The notes under the pieces: model-generated
What the model was told of the DNA's origin: nothing
The model's database searches: none
The model's input: only the letters and a program-made list of their open reading frames with translations
Part shown: positions 1 to 9,747 of the stretch, piece after piece
How positions within the stretch are numbered: the stretch's first letter is position 1
Layout of the letters: every line of letters starts with the position of its first letter
Program-made: the position numbers and the translations under genes
Assembly: GCF_001180265.1 (NCBI RefSeq)
Contig: NZ_CVSW01000032.1
Span: forward strand, 434,001-498,000
DNA: 64,000 nucleotides
From: Prochlorococcus marinus
Lineage (GTDB): Bacteria > Cyanobacteriota > Cyanobacteriia > PCC-6307 > Cyanobiaceae
Direction: 5' to 3'

Positions 1-88
1 CTCTTCTTCTTCGAACACTTTTACCACTATCAGCAGATCTTGATTCCAAAACTCTACTATCTGTGTTTTGACAGGTTGGACACTGCAT
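1..88 (-). CDS. nrdR: NrdR transcriptional repressor, N-terminus (partial)
   Basis: The reverse strand starts at ATG (86-88) and reads [17 protein letters not shown] followed by an Arg-rich stretch, running off the window edge. This is the N-terminal zinc-ribbon half (first CxxC pair) of NrdR, the ATP/dATP-sensing repressor of ribonucleotide reductase genes. The second CxxC pair and the ATP-cone lie outside the window. A terminator separates it from psbB-psbT upstream, so it probably has its own promoter. Confidence 0.88.
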
Positions 89-148
89 GTGGTGAAATAA
101 GCTGCACTTCAACTCTAATAGTAGAGTAATATTTTAATTATGAAAAGT

Positions 149-177
149 AAAAAACCTCTTATTAAAGAGGTTTTTTT
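149..177 (-). terminator. Rho-independent terminator after psbB-psbT
   Basis: An inverted repeat with arms AAAACCTCTT and AAGAGGTTTT is flanked by A and T runs, so it can act on both strands. It follows the psbT stop codon and separates the psbB-psbT unit from nrdR on the reverse strand. Confidence 0.85.
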
Positions 178-184
178 ACTAAGT

Positions 185-283
185 TCATTTTCTATCAAAT
201 TTAGGGGGGTCTCTAAAGGCGACAGCAAAGAATAAGGTAACAACTGCGAGAGTTAGAATAAGAACGTAAGCGAAAGCTTCCAT
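185..283 (-). CDS. psbT: Photosystem II reaction center protein PsbT
   Basis: A 32-residue protein starts [15 protein letters not shown] and ends [10 protein letters not shown], which matches PsbT along its full length. It is a single transmembrane helix at the photosystem II dimer interface, close to CP47 and D1. It lies 23 nt downstream of psbB on the same strand, the usual cyanobacterial psbB-psbT pairing, and a terminator follows. Translation was read directly from the reverse complement. Confidence 0.95.
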   Translation of the reverse strand: MEAFAYVLILTLAVVTLFFAVAFRDPPKFDRK

Positions 284-306
284 AAGATTAAGTAATAAAG
301 TTTAGT

Positions 307-1830
307 TTAAACCCTTCCTGGGATTCTTCTTGTGGTTTCGTCACCAAGCTTCTTGAATAAACCAAATTCAACTTGGTCGCCAATCTCAGCATCAATACCA
401 GCGAAGGAATTTCTATAAAGAGTTCTTGAAGCGTGCCACCAGTGGCCAAACAAGAATAGCAATCCGAAACATAGATGAGCATATGTAAACCATGCTCTAG
501 GGGAGCTTCGGAATACACCGTCAGATTTATAGGTTTCTCTGTCAAACTTGAATGCTTCTCCAAGCTGAGCCTTTCTGGCTAATCTTTTAACTACGGCAGG
601 ATCAGTAAATGTTTGACCATTTAGATCACCTCCATAAATAGTTGCTGTAATACCAGTTTGTTCAAATGAATACTTTGCTTCAGCCCTTCTAAATGGAATA
701 TCGGCTCTTACATTGCCTTCTTTATCTTCTAGTATAACTGGGAAGTTTTCAAAGAAATTAGGTATTCTTCTAACTTCTAATTCATTACCTTCCTTGTCTT
801 GAAAAGCAATATGACCTTGCCAACCAGTTGGTAAACCATCACCGTTGACAAGAGCTCCAACTCTGAATAGACCACCTTTAGCAGGACTATTTCCAACATA
901 ATCGTAGAAGGCTAATTTTTCTGGAATCGATGCATATGCCTCTTCCTTTGTTGCACCATCGTCAATAGCAGCTTGTACCCTTCTGTTGATTTCAGTTTTG
1001 AAATAGCCGGAATCCCATTGGTATCTGGTAGGACCAAATAATTCAACTGGAGTGGTAGCTGATCCGTACCACATTGTTCCTGCAACAACGAAGGAAACAA
1101 ATAATACAGCAGCTAATGCACTAGCTAGAACACCTTCGAGGCTTCCAAGTTTTAATGCTCTATAAAGTCTTTCTCCGGGTCTATTGGTAATGTGAAAAAT
1201 ACCTCCAATAATACCCATAAGTCCTGCTGCAATATGATTAGCAACAATTCCTCCTGGATTAAAGGGATTAAATCCTTCTACTCCCCAGGAAGGGGCTACA
1301 GGCTCCACGTGGCCAGTTAAACCATAAGGATCAGAAACCCAAATCCCCACGTTTGCACAATGAAATGCTCCAAAACCAAAGCATGTAATTCCAGCTAGAA
1401 GAAGGTGAATCCCGAATATTCTTGGCAAATCAAGAGCAGGCTCACCAGTTCTTGAATCTTCCCATAAATCTAAATCCCAGTATGTCCAGTGCCAAATAGA
1501 GGCCAACATTAATAATCCACTAAATACTATGTGTGCTGCTGCAACACCTTCAAAACTCCAGAACCCAGGATCAACTCCTGTAGCACCCGTAATATCCCAC
1601 CCGTTCCAACTACTTGTGATACCTAGTCTTGCCATGAAAGGCATAACGTACATCCCCTGTCTCCACATTGGATTGAGAACAGCATCAGAAGGATCAAAAA
1701 TGGCTAATTCATAAAGAGCCATAGAACCGGCCCAGCCGGCTAATAATGCAGTATGCATAAGATGCACAGCAAGTAGTCGACCTGGGTCGTTAATGACTAC
1801 TGTGTGAACTCTATACCAAGGCAATCCCAT
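307..1830 (-). CDS. psbB: Photosystem II CP47 chlorophyll-binding core antenna protein
   Basis: The 507-residue product begins [18 protein letters not shown], the conserved CP47 N-terminus, and has the usual length of the family (about 510). CP47 is a six-helix thylakoid protein that binds chlorophyll a and passes energy to the D1/D2 reaction centre. Paired histidines in the hydrophobic helices ([43 protein letters not shown]) are the chlorophyll ligands, and the large lumenal loop lies between helices V and VI. It is transcribed with psbT. The 222-nt gap to the divergent ferredoxin gene should hold both promoters. Confidence 0.98.
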   Translation of the reverse strand: MGLPWYRVHTVVINDPGRLLAVHLMHTALLAGWAGSMALYELAIFDPSDAVLNPMWRQGMYVMPFMARLGITSSWNGWDITGATGVDPGFWSFEGVAAAHIVFSGLLMLASIWHWTYWDLDLWEDSRTGEPALDLPRIFGIHLLLAGITCFGFGAFHCANVGIWVSDPYGLTGHVEPVAPSWGVEGFNPFNPGGIVANHIAAGLMGIIGGIFHITNRPGERLYRALKLGSLEGVLASALAAVLFVSFVVAGTMWYGSATTPVELFGPTRYQWDSGYFKTEINRRVQAAIDDGATKEEAYASIPEKLAFYDYVGNSPAKGGLFRVGALVNGDGLPTGWQGHIAFQDKEGNELEVRRIPNFFENFPVILEDKEGNVRADIPFRRAEAKYSFEQTGITATIYGGDLNGQTFTDPAVVKRLARKAQLGEAFKFDRETYKSDGVFRSSPRAWFTYAHLCFGLLFLFGHWWHASRTLYRNSFAGIDAEIGDQVEFGLFKKLGDETTRRIPGRV

Positions 1831-2052
1831 CGGTTAATTTCTAGTAACTATGCTGAATAAACAGCTAAACATCACGATAGTAAGGGTTTTTTAGTCTTTG
1901 AGGGATTTTTGTAAATAAATTTATTTTCTTGCAAAAATTGGGCAAATCGATTTGCATGACTGAATTTACAAGGAATTTTTAGCAAAAAATTGTTAATATT
2001 TTGGTCACAATTCTCAAAGTAAAACGCCAAAATAAGAAAAATAACTAAAAAA

Positions 2053-2415
2053 ATGGCAACTATTAGATTTATCCGTGAGGATTTAGAAGTTCAATGTAAT
2101 TCTGGTGAAAATTTAAGGGAATTGGTAATGAAAGAAAACTTACAACTTTATGGTTTAAAAGGCATTTTAGGAAATTGCGGAGGGGCAGGACAATGCAGTA
2201 CTTGCTTTATTTCAGTTGAAGGAGGAAACAAAAATTCCTTAAGCCCTCTTACTTCTGTTGAAGAAGAAAAACTCAAAAATAGACCAGAAAATTGGCGACT
2301 TGCGTGCCAAACATTGATAAAATCATCTGCAGTAATTTTAACAAAACCACAATCTCCTCCCTCAAATTTGGAAGAACTAAAAAAAATTAGTGAAAATAAA
2401 AAATTACCTCGCTAA
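2053..2415 (+). CDS. [2Fe-2S] ferredoxin-like protein
   Basis: The 120-residue product has the plant-type ferredoxin cluster pattern: C42, C48 and C51 in NCGGAGQCSTCF, with C85 in LACQT. It differs from the main photosynthetic PetF by its wider first spacing (Cx5C rather than Cx4C) and a longer, basic C-terminus. It probably carries electrons in the cytoplasm, but the partner cannot be told from sequence. It is divergent from psbB and lies upstream of psbM. The family call is strong and the specific role is unknown. Confidence 0.85.
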   Translation: MATIRFIREDLEVQCNSGENLRELVMKENLQLYGLKGILGNCGGAGQCSTCFISVEGGNKNSLSPLTSVEEEKLKNRPENWRLACQTLIKSSAVILTKPQSPPSNLEELKKISENKKLPR

Positions 2416-2516
2416 ATTGTTTAAGACTGTTAATCAGTTTATAAAATTTGTTTATTTTTCCACTTTATTCCAAGTTATATGTCTATAGTCTTAGTACTTA
2501 AATAATGATGTTTTAA

Positions 2517-2669
2517 ATGGAAACAACTAATTTTGGATTCGTAGCTAGTCTTTTGTTTGTAGGGGTGCCAACAATATTCCTTATAGGTTTATTTATTTCT
2601 ACTCAAGATGGAGAAAAATCAAGCTTCTATTCTGACTCTAGTAAAGGTAGGCTTGGTCCAAAACGCTAA
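2517..2669 (+). CDS. psbM: Photosystem II protein PsbM
   Basis: A 50-residue protein, METTNFGFVASLLFVGV and onward, ends in KGRLGPKR. It is one transmembrane helix with the GxPTxFLIGLFISTQ core of PsbM, a subunit at the PSII monomer-monomer interface. The tail after the helix is longer than in freshwater cyanobacteria, as in other Prochlorococcus. The prmC start follows 11 nt after its stop codon. Confidence 0.93.
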   Translation: METTNFGFVASLLFVGVPTIFLIGLFISTQDGEKSSFYSDSSKGRLGPKR

Positions 2670-2680
2670 ATTTTTTACAG

Positions 2681-3550
2681 ATGCTTTGCATTTCTGTAGA
2701 AGAATTCTTATTTTGGAAAAAAAAGCAACTCTCTAAAGGAGGCAATCAACAATCTTTAGCTGTTTTACTTGATTGTCTAGGCGGTATATCGACCAGCGAT
2801 CTAAATTCGATAATTTTTAATCCTAATGGGAAATTACATTTAAAAAAAAACTTAGAATTCCTGGAATCTGTTTGGGATGATCATTTACTAGAATCTTGCC
2901 CTGTGCAATACCTTTGTGGAATAACTTTTTGGAGAGACTTAAAATTAAAAGTTTCAAAAAAAGTACTTATTCCCAGACCAGAGACAGAGCTCATAGTTGA
3001 TATTGTCTTCAGTATATTTCGAAAGAAGTCAGAAAAACTATTTTTTGCTGAATTAGGAACTGGATCAGGCGCTATTAGTATTGCTTTGGCATTGGCTTAT
3101 CCATTGAGTGAAGGAGTAGCAACTGATATAGATCAAGATGCATTAGAAATTGCCATTAAAAATTATAAAAATTCTTCTAAACAATCAAATTTGAAATTTT
3201 GTTGCGGAAATTGGTGGTCACCTCTTGAAAGTTTTCAAGGAAAACTAGATCTCGCTATTTCAAACCCACCATATATTCCAAGAGATACTTATGAAAAATT
3301 ACCCAAAGAAGTTAAAAATTTCGAACCTAAAGTTGCTTTATTAGGCGGCGAAGATGGTTTAAAGCATATTAGAGAAATAATACAAAAAGCACCATTATTC
3401 TTAAAAGAGAAGGGCTGGCTAATTTTAGAGAATCATTATGATCAAGCCGAAAAAGTAAAACAAATACTTATTAAGAATAAATTTACATCAATAGAAATTG
3501 TGAAAGATCTTACAGGTATTGGTAGATTTACTATTGGAAGATATAAATAA
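2681..3550 (+). CDS. prmC: Release factor glutamine N5-methyltransferase PrmC (HemK)
   Basis: The 289-residue protein has a helical N-terminal domain and a Rossmann methyltransferase domain. The SAM motif ELGTGSGAI (about 124-132) and the NPPYIP motif (195-200) that clamps the glutamine substrate are both visible. It methylates the GGQ glutamine of release factors RF1 and RF2. It follows psbM closely, and the Sua5/TsaC gene follows on the same strand after 23 nt, a pairing common in bacteria and consistent with a translation operon. Confidence 0.94.
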   Translation: MLCISVEEFLFWKKKQLSKGGNQQSLAVLLDCLGGISTSDLNSIIFNPNGKLHLKKNLEFLESVWDDHLLESCPVQYLCGITFWRDLKLKVSKKVLIPRPETELIVDIVFSIFRKKSEKLFFAELGTGSGAISIALALAYPLSEGVATDIDQDALEIAIKNYKNSSKQSNLKFCCGNWWSPLESFQGKLDLAISNPPYIPRDTYEKLPKEVKNFEPKVALLGGEDGLKHIREIIQKAPLFLKEKGWLILENHYDQAEKVKQILIKNKFTSIEIVKDLTGIGRFTIGRYK

Positions 3551-3573
3551 ATTATTGTAGGTTCATAATTTAA

Positions 3574-4155
3574 ATGAATTTAGTAGACTCAAAATCCGCT
3601 CTGCAGACTCTTAAAAGTGGTTTACCTATAATTTTCCCGACTGATACATTACCTGCGATTGGATGCTTGCCAAAATTTTCAGAAATTATTTATGAGTTTA
3701 AAAAAAGAGATAGAGATAAACCTTTAATTCTTATGGGTTCAGAACACAAACAATTAATTGATTATGTTCACGAATCAGCTAAAGAAGATTACGAAAATAT
3801 AGCTTCAAAATATTGGCCTGGAGCTCTGACAATGGTTGTCCCTGCTTCAGAAAAGCAGACTTCAATCCTCACAAGCAATGATTTTACTCTTGGATTAAGG
3901 ATTCCAAATTCATACATAGCTCAATCTCTCATGAGAGAAACAGGCCCATTGTTAACCTCAAGTGCGAATATTTCAGGTTTTAAAGGATCAATTGCAGTTG
4001 AAGGTATTGCTCTAGACTTCCCTTCTTTAAAAATATTAAGCCCTGTTCCGTGGGAAAAAAGCAGTGGAAAAGCTAGTACTATTATATTTTGGAAGAAAAG
4101 CGGAGATTGGAGGTTGATTAGAGAAGGAGAGGTATTAGTTAAGGAATTGCATTAA
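3574..4155 (+). CDS. tsaC: Sua5/TsaC-type threonylcarbamoyl-AMP synthase
   Basis: The 193-residue product is a Sua5/YciO/YrdC domain. It shows the KKRDRDKPL nucleotide-binding motif, the FPTDTLPAIGC entry segment, and the TSSANISG and GLRIPNS motifs. It makes threonylcarbamoyl-AMP from threonine, bicarbonate and ATP for t6A at tRNA position 37. It has the short TsaC form without the C-terminal Sua5 domain. Its stop codon shares one base with the start of a small membrane-protein gene, so the two are probably translationally coupled. Confidence 0.9.
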   Translation: MNLVDSKSALQTLKSGLPIIFPTDTLPAIGCLPKFSEIIYEFKKRDRDKPLILMGSEHKQLIDYVHESAKEDYENIASKYWPGALTMVVPASEKQTSILTSNDFTLGLRIPNSYIAQSLMRETGPLLTSSANISGFKGSIAVEGIALDFPSLKILSPVPWEKSSGKASTIIFWKKSGDWRLIREGEVLVKELH

Positions 4156-4322
4156 TGTTATTATTATTATTTTTTGTTTTATCAATTCAATTTTTTTCTT
4201 ATTGGATATTTGAACCCCTTGCATCTTTTTTAGAGTATGTTCTCGAAATAAGACTAATACCTATCATTGCTCTGATAGGTTTAATCTTTTTATTTTCAGC
4301 AAAGAATATTGAACAGAATTAA
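4155..4322 (+). CDS. Small hydrophobic protein coupled to tsaC
   Basis: A 55-residue reading frame starts at an ATG whose A is the last base of the tsaC stop codon. It has two hydrophobic stretches (residues 1-20 and about 34-48) around a short acidic linker and ends KNIEQN. I do not recognise the family. The coupling to tsaC and membrane-like composition support it as a real gene. A role in tRNA modification should not be assumed. Confidence 0.6.
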   Translation: MLLLLFFVLSIQFFSYWIFEPLASFLEYVLEIRLIPIIALIGLIFLFSAKNIEQN

Positions 4323-4333
4323 ATAAATCAAAA

Positions 4334-4405
4334 TGCCGGCTAACAGATTTGAACTGATGACCTTCGCTTTACAAAAGCGCTGCTCTACCGCTGAGCTAAG
4401 CCGGC
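4334..4405 (-). tRNA. trnT: tRNA-Thr (anticodon UGU)
   Basis: The reverse strand folds as a cloverleaf: acceptor GCCGGCT paired with AGCCGGC plus discriminator A, D-arm GCTC/GAGC, anticodon loop TTTGTAA with TGT, and a T-loop TTCAAAT. The anticodon reads ACN threonine codons. The CCA end is not encoded. It lies between the tsaC unit and minE. Confidence 0.95.
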
Positions 4406-4470
4406 AATGATTTAATCTTACAATTAGGGAGGGTCAATTATCAGTATTTTTTTAGCTTTTTTTAAATTTA

Positions 4471-4806
4471 TTACTTTTTGATATCTTTATTAGCTTTATC
4501 GGTTTTATCAGTTTTTTTGAATTTTATTTCTCCTGAAATGGTTCTTTTGATTGGTAAATTGGCAACTAGTGCAGTCATTCTATCCTCAGTCTCTAAACTT
4601 ACTGCTACCTCTTCAAAATCAATTTCAACATATTTAGCAACAACATCAAGAATCTCTTTCCTCATTTTATCTAATAGATCAGTTGTTAAGGAACTCATAT
4701 CAACTCTGTCATGAGCAAGAACAAGTTGTAATCTTTCTCTAGCTGTATTTGCACTAGACGTTTCTCTGCCTAGTAATTTATTTATAAGATCTCTGAGAGT
4801 CATCAT
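4471..4806 (-). CDS. minE: Cell division topological specificity factor MinE
   Basis: The 111-residue protein has the MinE layout: an N-terminal MinD-binding region containing [13 protein letters not shown] (about 22-34), and a C-terminal topological-specificity domain with the LRKEIL-like and EVAVSLE-like segments. MinE drives MinD off the membrane by activating its ATPase, which places the Z-ring at midcell. A Lys-rich tail from about residue 97 extends past the usual 85-90 residues. An adjacent ATG gives a one-residue alternative start. It is the last gene of minCDE and starts 1 nt after minD. Confidence 0.95.
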   Translation of the reverse strand: MMTLRDLINKLLGRETSSANTARERLQLVLAHDRVDMSSLTTDLLDKMRKEILDVVAKYVEIDFEEVAVSLETEDRMTALVANLPIKRTISGEIKFKKTDKTDKANKDIKK

Positions 4807-4807
4807 T

Positions 4808-5623
4808 TTAAAAAACCTTTGTTTGCATTAATCTCATGAATTTATCTTTAAGACTTTTGCCTTCTTTTTTGGGATCGATAATTGGGACATCTTTATTTGT
4901 AAGTCTTTGAGAAACATTCAAATAACATTTTTTTGCAGGAGATCTACCATCTGAAAGTGTCAGTGGCTCTCCTCTATTTGTACTTATTATTACCTGTTCA
5001 TCTTCTAAAACAATACCTAACAAGGGCAAAGAAAGGATCCCTTGAACATCTTCGATAGATAACATTTCTTGACTAGCCATCATGTTAGGGCGAACTCTAT
5101 TAATTACAAGTTGGATAGGCTCAATATCTGAAGTATTGAGAATCCCTATTACTCTATCCGCGTCGCGCACTGCAGATAATTCTGGGTTAGTAACAACAAT
5201 AGCTTCTTTACATGCTGCAAGGGCATTTTTAAAGCCATCTTCTACACCAGCAGGACAATCTACTAAGACAAAATCAAAGTTATCACTAAGTAGCTCACTA
5301 ATTTTTTTCATATCTTCGGGCTTCATCCAATCCAACATCCTTGGATCCCCTGCAGGTAGAAGAGCAAGATTAGGTTCCTTTTTATGTCTAACCAATGCTT
5401 GGTCAAGACGACAATTCTTGTCTAGAACATCTTGAGCAGTATAAATGATGCGATTTTCTAATCCTAGAAGAAGATCTAAATTTCTTAATCCAAAATCAGC
5501 ATCTAGTACAGCAGTTGTTGCTCCGCTACTAGCAAGTGCTATGCCTAGGTTTGCAGTTAAAGTTGTTTTACCAACCCCTCCTTTACCTGAACAAATTAAT
5601 ATTGTGCGAGTTTTCTTCCCCAC
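4808..5623 (-). CDS. minD: Septum site-determining ATPase MinD
   Basis: The 271-residue ParA/MinD ATPase has the deviant Walker A motif GKGGVGKTT (13-21), the switch I segment [15 protein letters not shown] and the VDCPAG switch II. A basic amphipathic helix at the C-terminus (KDKFMRLMQ) targets it to the membrane. It recruits MinC and oscillates with MinE to restrict FtsZ assembly. It sits between minC and minE on the same strand. Confidence 0.98.
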   Translation of the reverse strand: MGKKTRTILICSGKGGVGKTTLTANLGIALASSGATTAVLDADFGLRNLDLLLGLENRIIYTAQDVLDKNCRLDQALVRHKKEPNLALLPAGDPRMLDWMKPEDMKKISELLSDNFDFVLVDCPAGVEDGFKNALAACKEAIVVTNPELSAVRDADRVIGILNTSDIEPIQLVINRVRPNMMASQEMLSIEDVQGILSLPLLGIVLEDEQVIISTNRGEPLTLSDGRSPAKKCYLNVSQRLTNKDVPIIDPKKEGKSLKDKFMRLMQTKVF

Positions 5624-5734
5624 GGTTTTAAAGATTTTACAAATAATAAAGCCACTTGAAGAAAGTTAAATATTTTAAAGGTTAAGTAATTCTTAAATTT
5701 ATCTAATTTGAATTAATTTATTGCAAATGATTAA

Positions 5735-6397
5735 TTAATTTTTACTTTCGATTATGTGTGGTTTGATAACTATAGTTTGTTTATCTATTAACGCAATTTC
5801 TGGATAAAAATTTTTGGGCTTATCCTTTGGTCCAATAGCTATCACATCTGCAATTCTTAACTGTAGAGGGTTTAGATAAAGTGATGCAATAGAGGCATTT
5901 TTATTTCCACTTTTCCCTGCGAATGCAATCCCCAGTAATTTGCCCCAAACGTAAATATTTTTCTTAGCGGAAACTATTGCTCCTGGATTAACGTCTCCAA
6001 TAATGCATAGGTTTCCATTTGAAGATATTCTTTCACCCGATCGCACTGTTCCTTTATGAAGAATATCGTCTTTCTTTTTTGAATTGAATAATAGTAACTT
6101 ATTTTTAATCTCTTGTTCACTGATAAAAGCTGAATCTATTTTTAAAAACTTTCCGCTTAGTATCGTATCCCTATCATTTGAGTAAATGCGTAAGGAACAA
6201 ATGTTAATTTTGTCAAAATGGTGTTTTAACTTTACTAACTGATGAGAACTTATTGACTCATTAACTGCGAAAATTTTTGCTTCTAAAGGTTCCTTGATAG
6301 AAGAAAACCTTTTAAAAGCTTCATGGATATTATTTAAATCCGATAAAGAAAAAATTTCTAAATAATTACGTTTAGTATTTTTTAAAACTATTTCCAT
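5735..6397 (-). CDS. minC: Septum site-determining protein MinC
   Basis: The 220-residue protein has a weakly conserved N-terminal half and a clear MinC C-terminal beta-helix domain: VRSGERISSNGNLCIIGDV, then GAIVSAKKNIYVWGKLLG and ASIASLYLNPLQLRIAD. The C-terminal domain dimerises and binds MinD, and the N-terminal part inhibits FtsZ. It heads the minCDE operon, 111 nt upstream of minD, and lies 10 nt after the HD-domain gene on the same strand. Confidence 0.95.
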   Translation of the reverse strand: MEIVLKNTKRNYLEIFSLSDLNNIHEAFKRFSSIKEPLEAKIFAVNESISSHQLVKLKHHFDKINICSLRIYSNDRDTILSGKFLKIDSAFISEQEIKNKLLLFNSKKKDDILHKGTVRSGERISSNGNLCIIGDVNPGAIVSAKKNIYVWGKLLGIAFAGKSGNKNASIASLYLNPLQLRIADVIAIGPKDKPKNFYPEIALIDKQTIVIKPHIIESKN

Positions 6398-6407
6398 CGA
6401 ATTAAAT

Positions 6408-7703
6408 CTAGGAATTGTTTTTCATTAATGAAATTTCATTTTTAATTTCATTTTTGATAATATTTGGATAAATAATAAAAGAGCTCTCCTCAGATCTCAT
6501 TAAAGTTTTTATTAATGCGGAACTATTTTCTAATGCGCTTTGATAAGTACCGTCCCATATTTTTAGTGCATTATTAGATTCAAAACCTTTAAAAGACCTT
6601 TCCTTAATCCCGCAAAATATTTCTGAATCATAACCATTTTTTTCACATAATTTTGAAGCAAATGCAAGGATTTTTAATCTATCCATCTTACTTAAAAAAC
6701 TTATGTCTGATGCCTTTAATAAATCTCTGTCAATAAACATTTTGCATAGTGTAGAAAGTGGCTCAAATGATTCATCTTTCCATCTAATCAAATGATAATA
6801 AAAGGTTATATCATCATTTCTTATGAAATCATCAAAATCAATCTTTGAAGGCGAAAAAATCCATTTATATAGTGAATTATCTAACCAAATTTTCTTTTCA
6901 TAATTATGTTTTATTGTGTGTAATATTTTTTCCAGAATCCATGTTGATATTTCGTTTATTTTGTGATTATAGATTGTTCTATACATCAAGTTTCTTAGTA
7001 CAAGGAAATGCTCAATAGCGATCACTCCTTTTGGTTTGATTCCGATATTCCCATCAGGTGAAAAGGTAAGAGCTGAAATAATTCTTTCTAAATCTACTAA
7101 CCCATAATTAGTACCTGTGTTGTAACTATCGCGTAAAAGATAATCGAGACGATCGCAATCTATCTCACTACTTATCAATGTTTTTAAAGGTTTTGAAAAT
7201 AGTTGTTTTGATTGAAATAATACACCAATTTTTCTTGGTAATTCGTTGTCATACTTTTTGAGGATTGAATTTATTGGAGAATATTTTGTAACTAAGTTTT
7301 CAGACCATTGTTCGTGATTATGTTTGAATATTGTTTCACTGGTATGGCTTAAAGGTCCATGACCTAAATCATGTAGTAGAGCTGCTCCATAAAGAACAAA
7401 TTTATTTTCGCAAAATGAAGGTTTACTTTCAATTAATCTCTTATAAATTTTTCTAGCTATACAAAAAACACCAATTGAGTGAGTAAATCTACTCGATTCT
7501 GCACCATGAAAAAGTAATGATGCCGCTCCTAGTTGTTTTATTCTTCTTAGTCTTTGAAAAGCAACTGTATCAACTAATTCCATAATCATTAATTCTTCTG
7601 GCTTTTCTGCATCAAATACTATTTCTTTATGAATTGGATCATGAAAAATTCTTTTAATATTCATTTCTTTAAGATTTTTTATTTTAATCTTTAGCAATTT
7701 CAA
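6408..7703 (-). CDS. HD-domain phosphohydrolase, dGTPase/YdhJ-like
   Basis: The 431-residue protein has a full HD signature: H75 in RFTHSIG, H111-D112 in HDLGHGPLSH, and a distal DRLDYLLRDSYNTG motif. This is the pattern of dNTP triphosphohydrolase-like and SAMHD1-like enzymes that bind a metal and hydrolyse nucleotide phosphates. The substrate is not determined. Translation may begin at the internal Met14 (start at 7664, MNIKRIFHDPIHKEI), which matches where family conservation begins. The longer start overlaps the ctpA stop by 4 nt. It probably forms a unit with ctpA upstream and minCDE downstream. Confidence 0.88.
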   Translation of the reverse strand: MKLLKIKIKNLKEMNIKRIFHDPIHKEIVFDAEKPEELMIMELVDTVAFQRLRRIKQLGAASLLFHGAESSRFTHSIGVFCIARKIYKRLIESKPSFCENKFVLYGAALLHDLGHGPLSHTSETIFKHNHEQWSENLVTKYSPINSILKKYDNELPRKIGVLFQSKQLFSKPLKTLISSEIDCDRLDYLLRDSYNTGTNYGLVDLERIISALTFSPDGNIGIKPKGVIAIEHFLVLRNLMYRTIYNHKINEISTWILEKILHTIKHNYEKKIWLDNSLYKWIFSPSKIDFDDFIRNDDITFYYHLIRWKDESFEPLSTLCKMFIDRDLLKASDISFLSKMDRLKILAFASKLCEKNGYDSEIFCGIKERSFKGFESNNALKIWDGTYQSALENSSALIKTLMRSEESSFIIYPNIIKNEIKNEISLMKNNS

Positions 7704-8986
7704 GATTTAGTTTCTTCATTACTTATTTCAATAGCTTGAACTGAAACCTCTTCTTTTTCTAGAAGTGACCCCAGAAATAATTCTGCATTCCTTACCCATT
7801 TATCATCAGTACTTCCATATTCACTTGTATCCGGGAGATCAAGTAATTTGTCTGGAGTCATACCTTGGCCTTGAATATTATTACCTTTAGGGGTTAAGTA
7901 ACTAGCTACTGTTATAGCAATACCACTATCTTCTCCCAAACTTTTTAGGGATTGAATTAAACCTTTCCCATAAGTTTGTTCTCCCATAAGAATAGATCTC
8001 TCATTATCTTGTAAAGAACCTGCAAGTATTTCACTAGCACTTGCAGTACCTTTATTTACTAACGTCACCATTGGTCCATCAAAAGATGTCTCTTTTTGAG
8101 AAATAATTGCATCTTTTATTCCATTTCTATCTTTTGTCTCGACTACAGGTTTCTCACTCAATAATGAGTCTGCAACTGCTATTCCTGAGCTTACTAGTCC
8201 CCCTGAATTATTTCTAAGATCCAAGATCAAGCCCTCAACTTCTTTCTCTTTTAACTCTTGAAGTGCTTCTTCAACTTTTTTGGGTACGCTTTCGCTGAAT
8301 TGAGTTATCCTTAAATATCCTATTGTGTGAGAATCGTCTCTTAATCTTTTTGTTCTAACTGGTCTGAGATCTACTGATCTTCTCTCTAGATCGACTTCCC
8401 TAATTTCTCCTGATTCCGAAGTTAATTCAACTAAAACTTTTGTCCCCGATTCGCCTCTTAACTTTGAGGCAGTACCCGCAAGCCCTAATTTTTCTGATGC
8501 GATTCCGTCAACTGTCTCTACCAAGTCGCCGCTTACTATCCCTGCTTCTTCAGCTGGGGAACCCCCAAGAGTAGAGATAACTTTAACTTTACTGTCATCA
8601 TCTTCCCCTAATTGAAGCCCAACACCATTAATTTCACTACCAAAATTACTTGATTTCAGTAGTTCATAATCTTTTGGACGTAAAATTCTTGTGTAAGGGT
8701 CATCAAGAGGTCTCAACATGTCTTCAATTGCAGAATAAGCCTCTTCACTTGTTTCAATTTGTTTCTGTAATGTTTTTTGTCTAATTCTTTTCCATTGGAT
8801 TTCTTCAAACTTTTCTGGATCATAAAAACCTTCGTTGACTAAGGTCCAAGCGTCAAGTACTAATTGCTTGCTATCACTGAGAGCGTCCACTCTTTCTATC
8901 AATAAAAGATTGATAGAAAAAATAATGATCATTGAAGCAGTGATCAAAGTTTTGAATGTTAAAAGTTTGTTAAAAGATGAATTCAT
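7700..8986 (-). CDS. ctpA: Carboxyl-terminal processing protease CtpA
   Basis: This is a secreted or lumenal S41 peptidase. From the chosen ATG it has 428 residues: a hydrophobic N-terminal export segment, a PDZ domain (about 110-190) and the catalytic domain. The catalytic pair is Ser316 in KGTASASEI and Lys341 in QTYGKGL, 25 residues apart as in D1 processing proteases. CtpA removes the C-terminal extension of precursor D1 so that the manganese cluster can assemble. I chose the ATG at 8986 (MNSSFNKLL) over an upstream TTG at 9007 because export segments begin there. It is divergent from petB. Confidence 0.93.
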   Translation of the reverse strand: MNSSFNKLLTFKTLITASMIIIFSINLLLIERVDALSDSKQLVLDAWTLVNEGFYDPEKFEEIQWKRIRQKTLQKQIETSEEAYSAIEDMLRPLDDPYTRILRPKDYELLKSSNFGSEINGVGLQLGEDDDSKVKVISTLGGSPAEEAGIVSGDLVETVDGIASEKLGLAGTASKLRGESGTKVLVELTSESGEIREVDLERRSVDLRPVRTKRLRDDSHTIGYLRITQFSESVPKKVEEALQELKEKEVEGLILDLRNNSGGLVSSGIAVADSLLSEKPVVETKDRNGIKDAIISQKETSFDGPMVTLVNKGTASASEILAGSLQDNERSILMGEQTYGKGLIQSLKSLGEDSGIAITVASYLTPKGNNIQGQGMTPDKLLDLPDTSEYGSTDDKWVRNAELFLGSLLEKEEVSVQAIEISNEETKS

Positions 8987-9057
8987 TGGGTTAAGTGTTA
9001 ACACCAAGTATAAGAATTTTAAGTAAGCTCTTTATATCAAAGCTAATTTTTTTTTGG

Positions 9058-9714
9058 ATGGCTAATTCTTCATCTGTTTACGACTGGTTTCAAGAAAGAC
9101 TTGAAATCCAGGACATAACTGACGACGTAACTTCCAAGTACGTACCCCCTCACGTAAATATTTTTTATTGTTTAGGAGGCATAACTTTAGTATGCTTCTT
9201 AATTCAATTTGCAACAGGTTTTGCAATGACTTTTTACTATAAGCCAACAGTTACACAAGCTTATAGTTCAGTAAGTTATTTAATGACTGATGTAAGTTTT
9301 GGATGGTTAATTAGATCTGTACATAGATGGAGTGCATCAATGATGGTTTTGATGTTAATCCTCCATGTCTTTAGGGTTTATCTTACAGGTGGTTTTAAAA
9401 GGCCAAGGGAATTAACTTGGGTTACAGGTGTTGTAATGGCAGTCATAACCGTCGCCTTTGGAGTGACAGGTTACTCCCTACCGTGGGATCAGGTAGGTTA
9501 TTGGGCAGTTAAAATTGTTTCAGGTGTACCTGCTGCAATACCAGTAATTGGTGACTTTATGGTTGAATTACTTAGAGGTGGAGAAAGTGTTGGACAATCA
9601 ACTTTAACAAGATTTTACAGTCTTCATACCTTTGTATTGCCATGGTCATTAGCAGTTTTCATGTTGATGCACTTTTTAATGATTCGTAAACAGGGTATTT
9701 CAGGTCCTTTATAA
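9058..9714 (+). CDS. petB: Cytochrome b6
   Basis: The 218-residue protein begins [18 protein letters not shown], the usual length and start of PetB, so longer upstream extension was rejected. Four helices carry paired haem ligands (histidines in SVHRWSAS and [10 protein letters not shown], then SLHTFVLPW and LMHFLMIRK). Cys38 in FYCLGG is the site for covalent haem c-n. PetB is the b-haem subunit of cytochrome b6f, linking the two photosystems and cyclic flow. petD follows after 33 nt, so they are co-transcribed. Confidence 0.98.
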   Translation: MANSSSVYDWFQERLEIQDITDDVTSKYVPPHVNIFYCLGGITLVCFLIQFATGFAMTFYYKPTVTQAYSSVSYLMTDVSFGWLIRSVHRWSASMMVLMLILHVFRVYLTGGFKRPRELTWVTGVVMAVITVAFGVTGYSLPWDQVGYWAVKIVSGVPAAIPVIGDFMVELLRGGESVGQSTLTRFYSLHTFVLPWSLAVFMLMHFLMIRKQGISGPL

Positions 9715-9747
9715 AATCTTATACTTAAACCATTATTAGTTCTCCAT

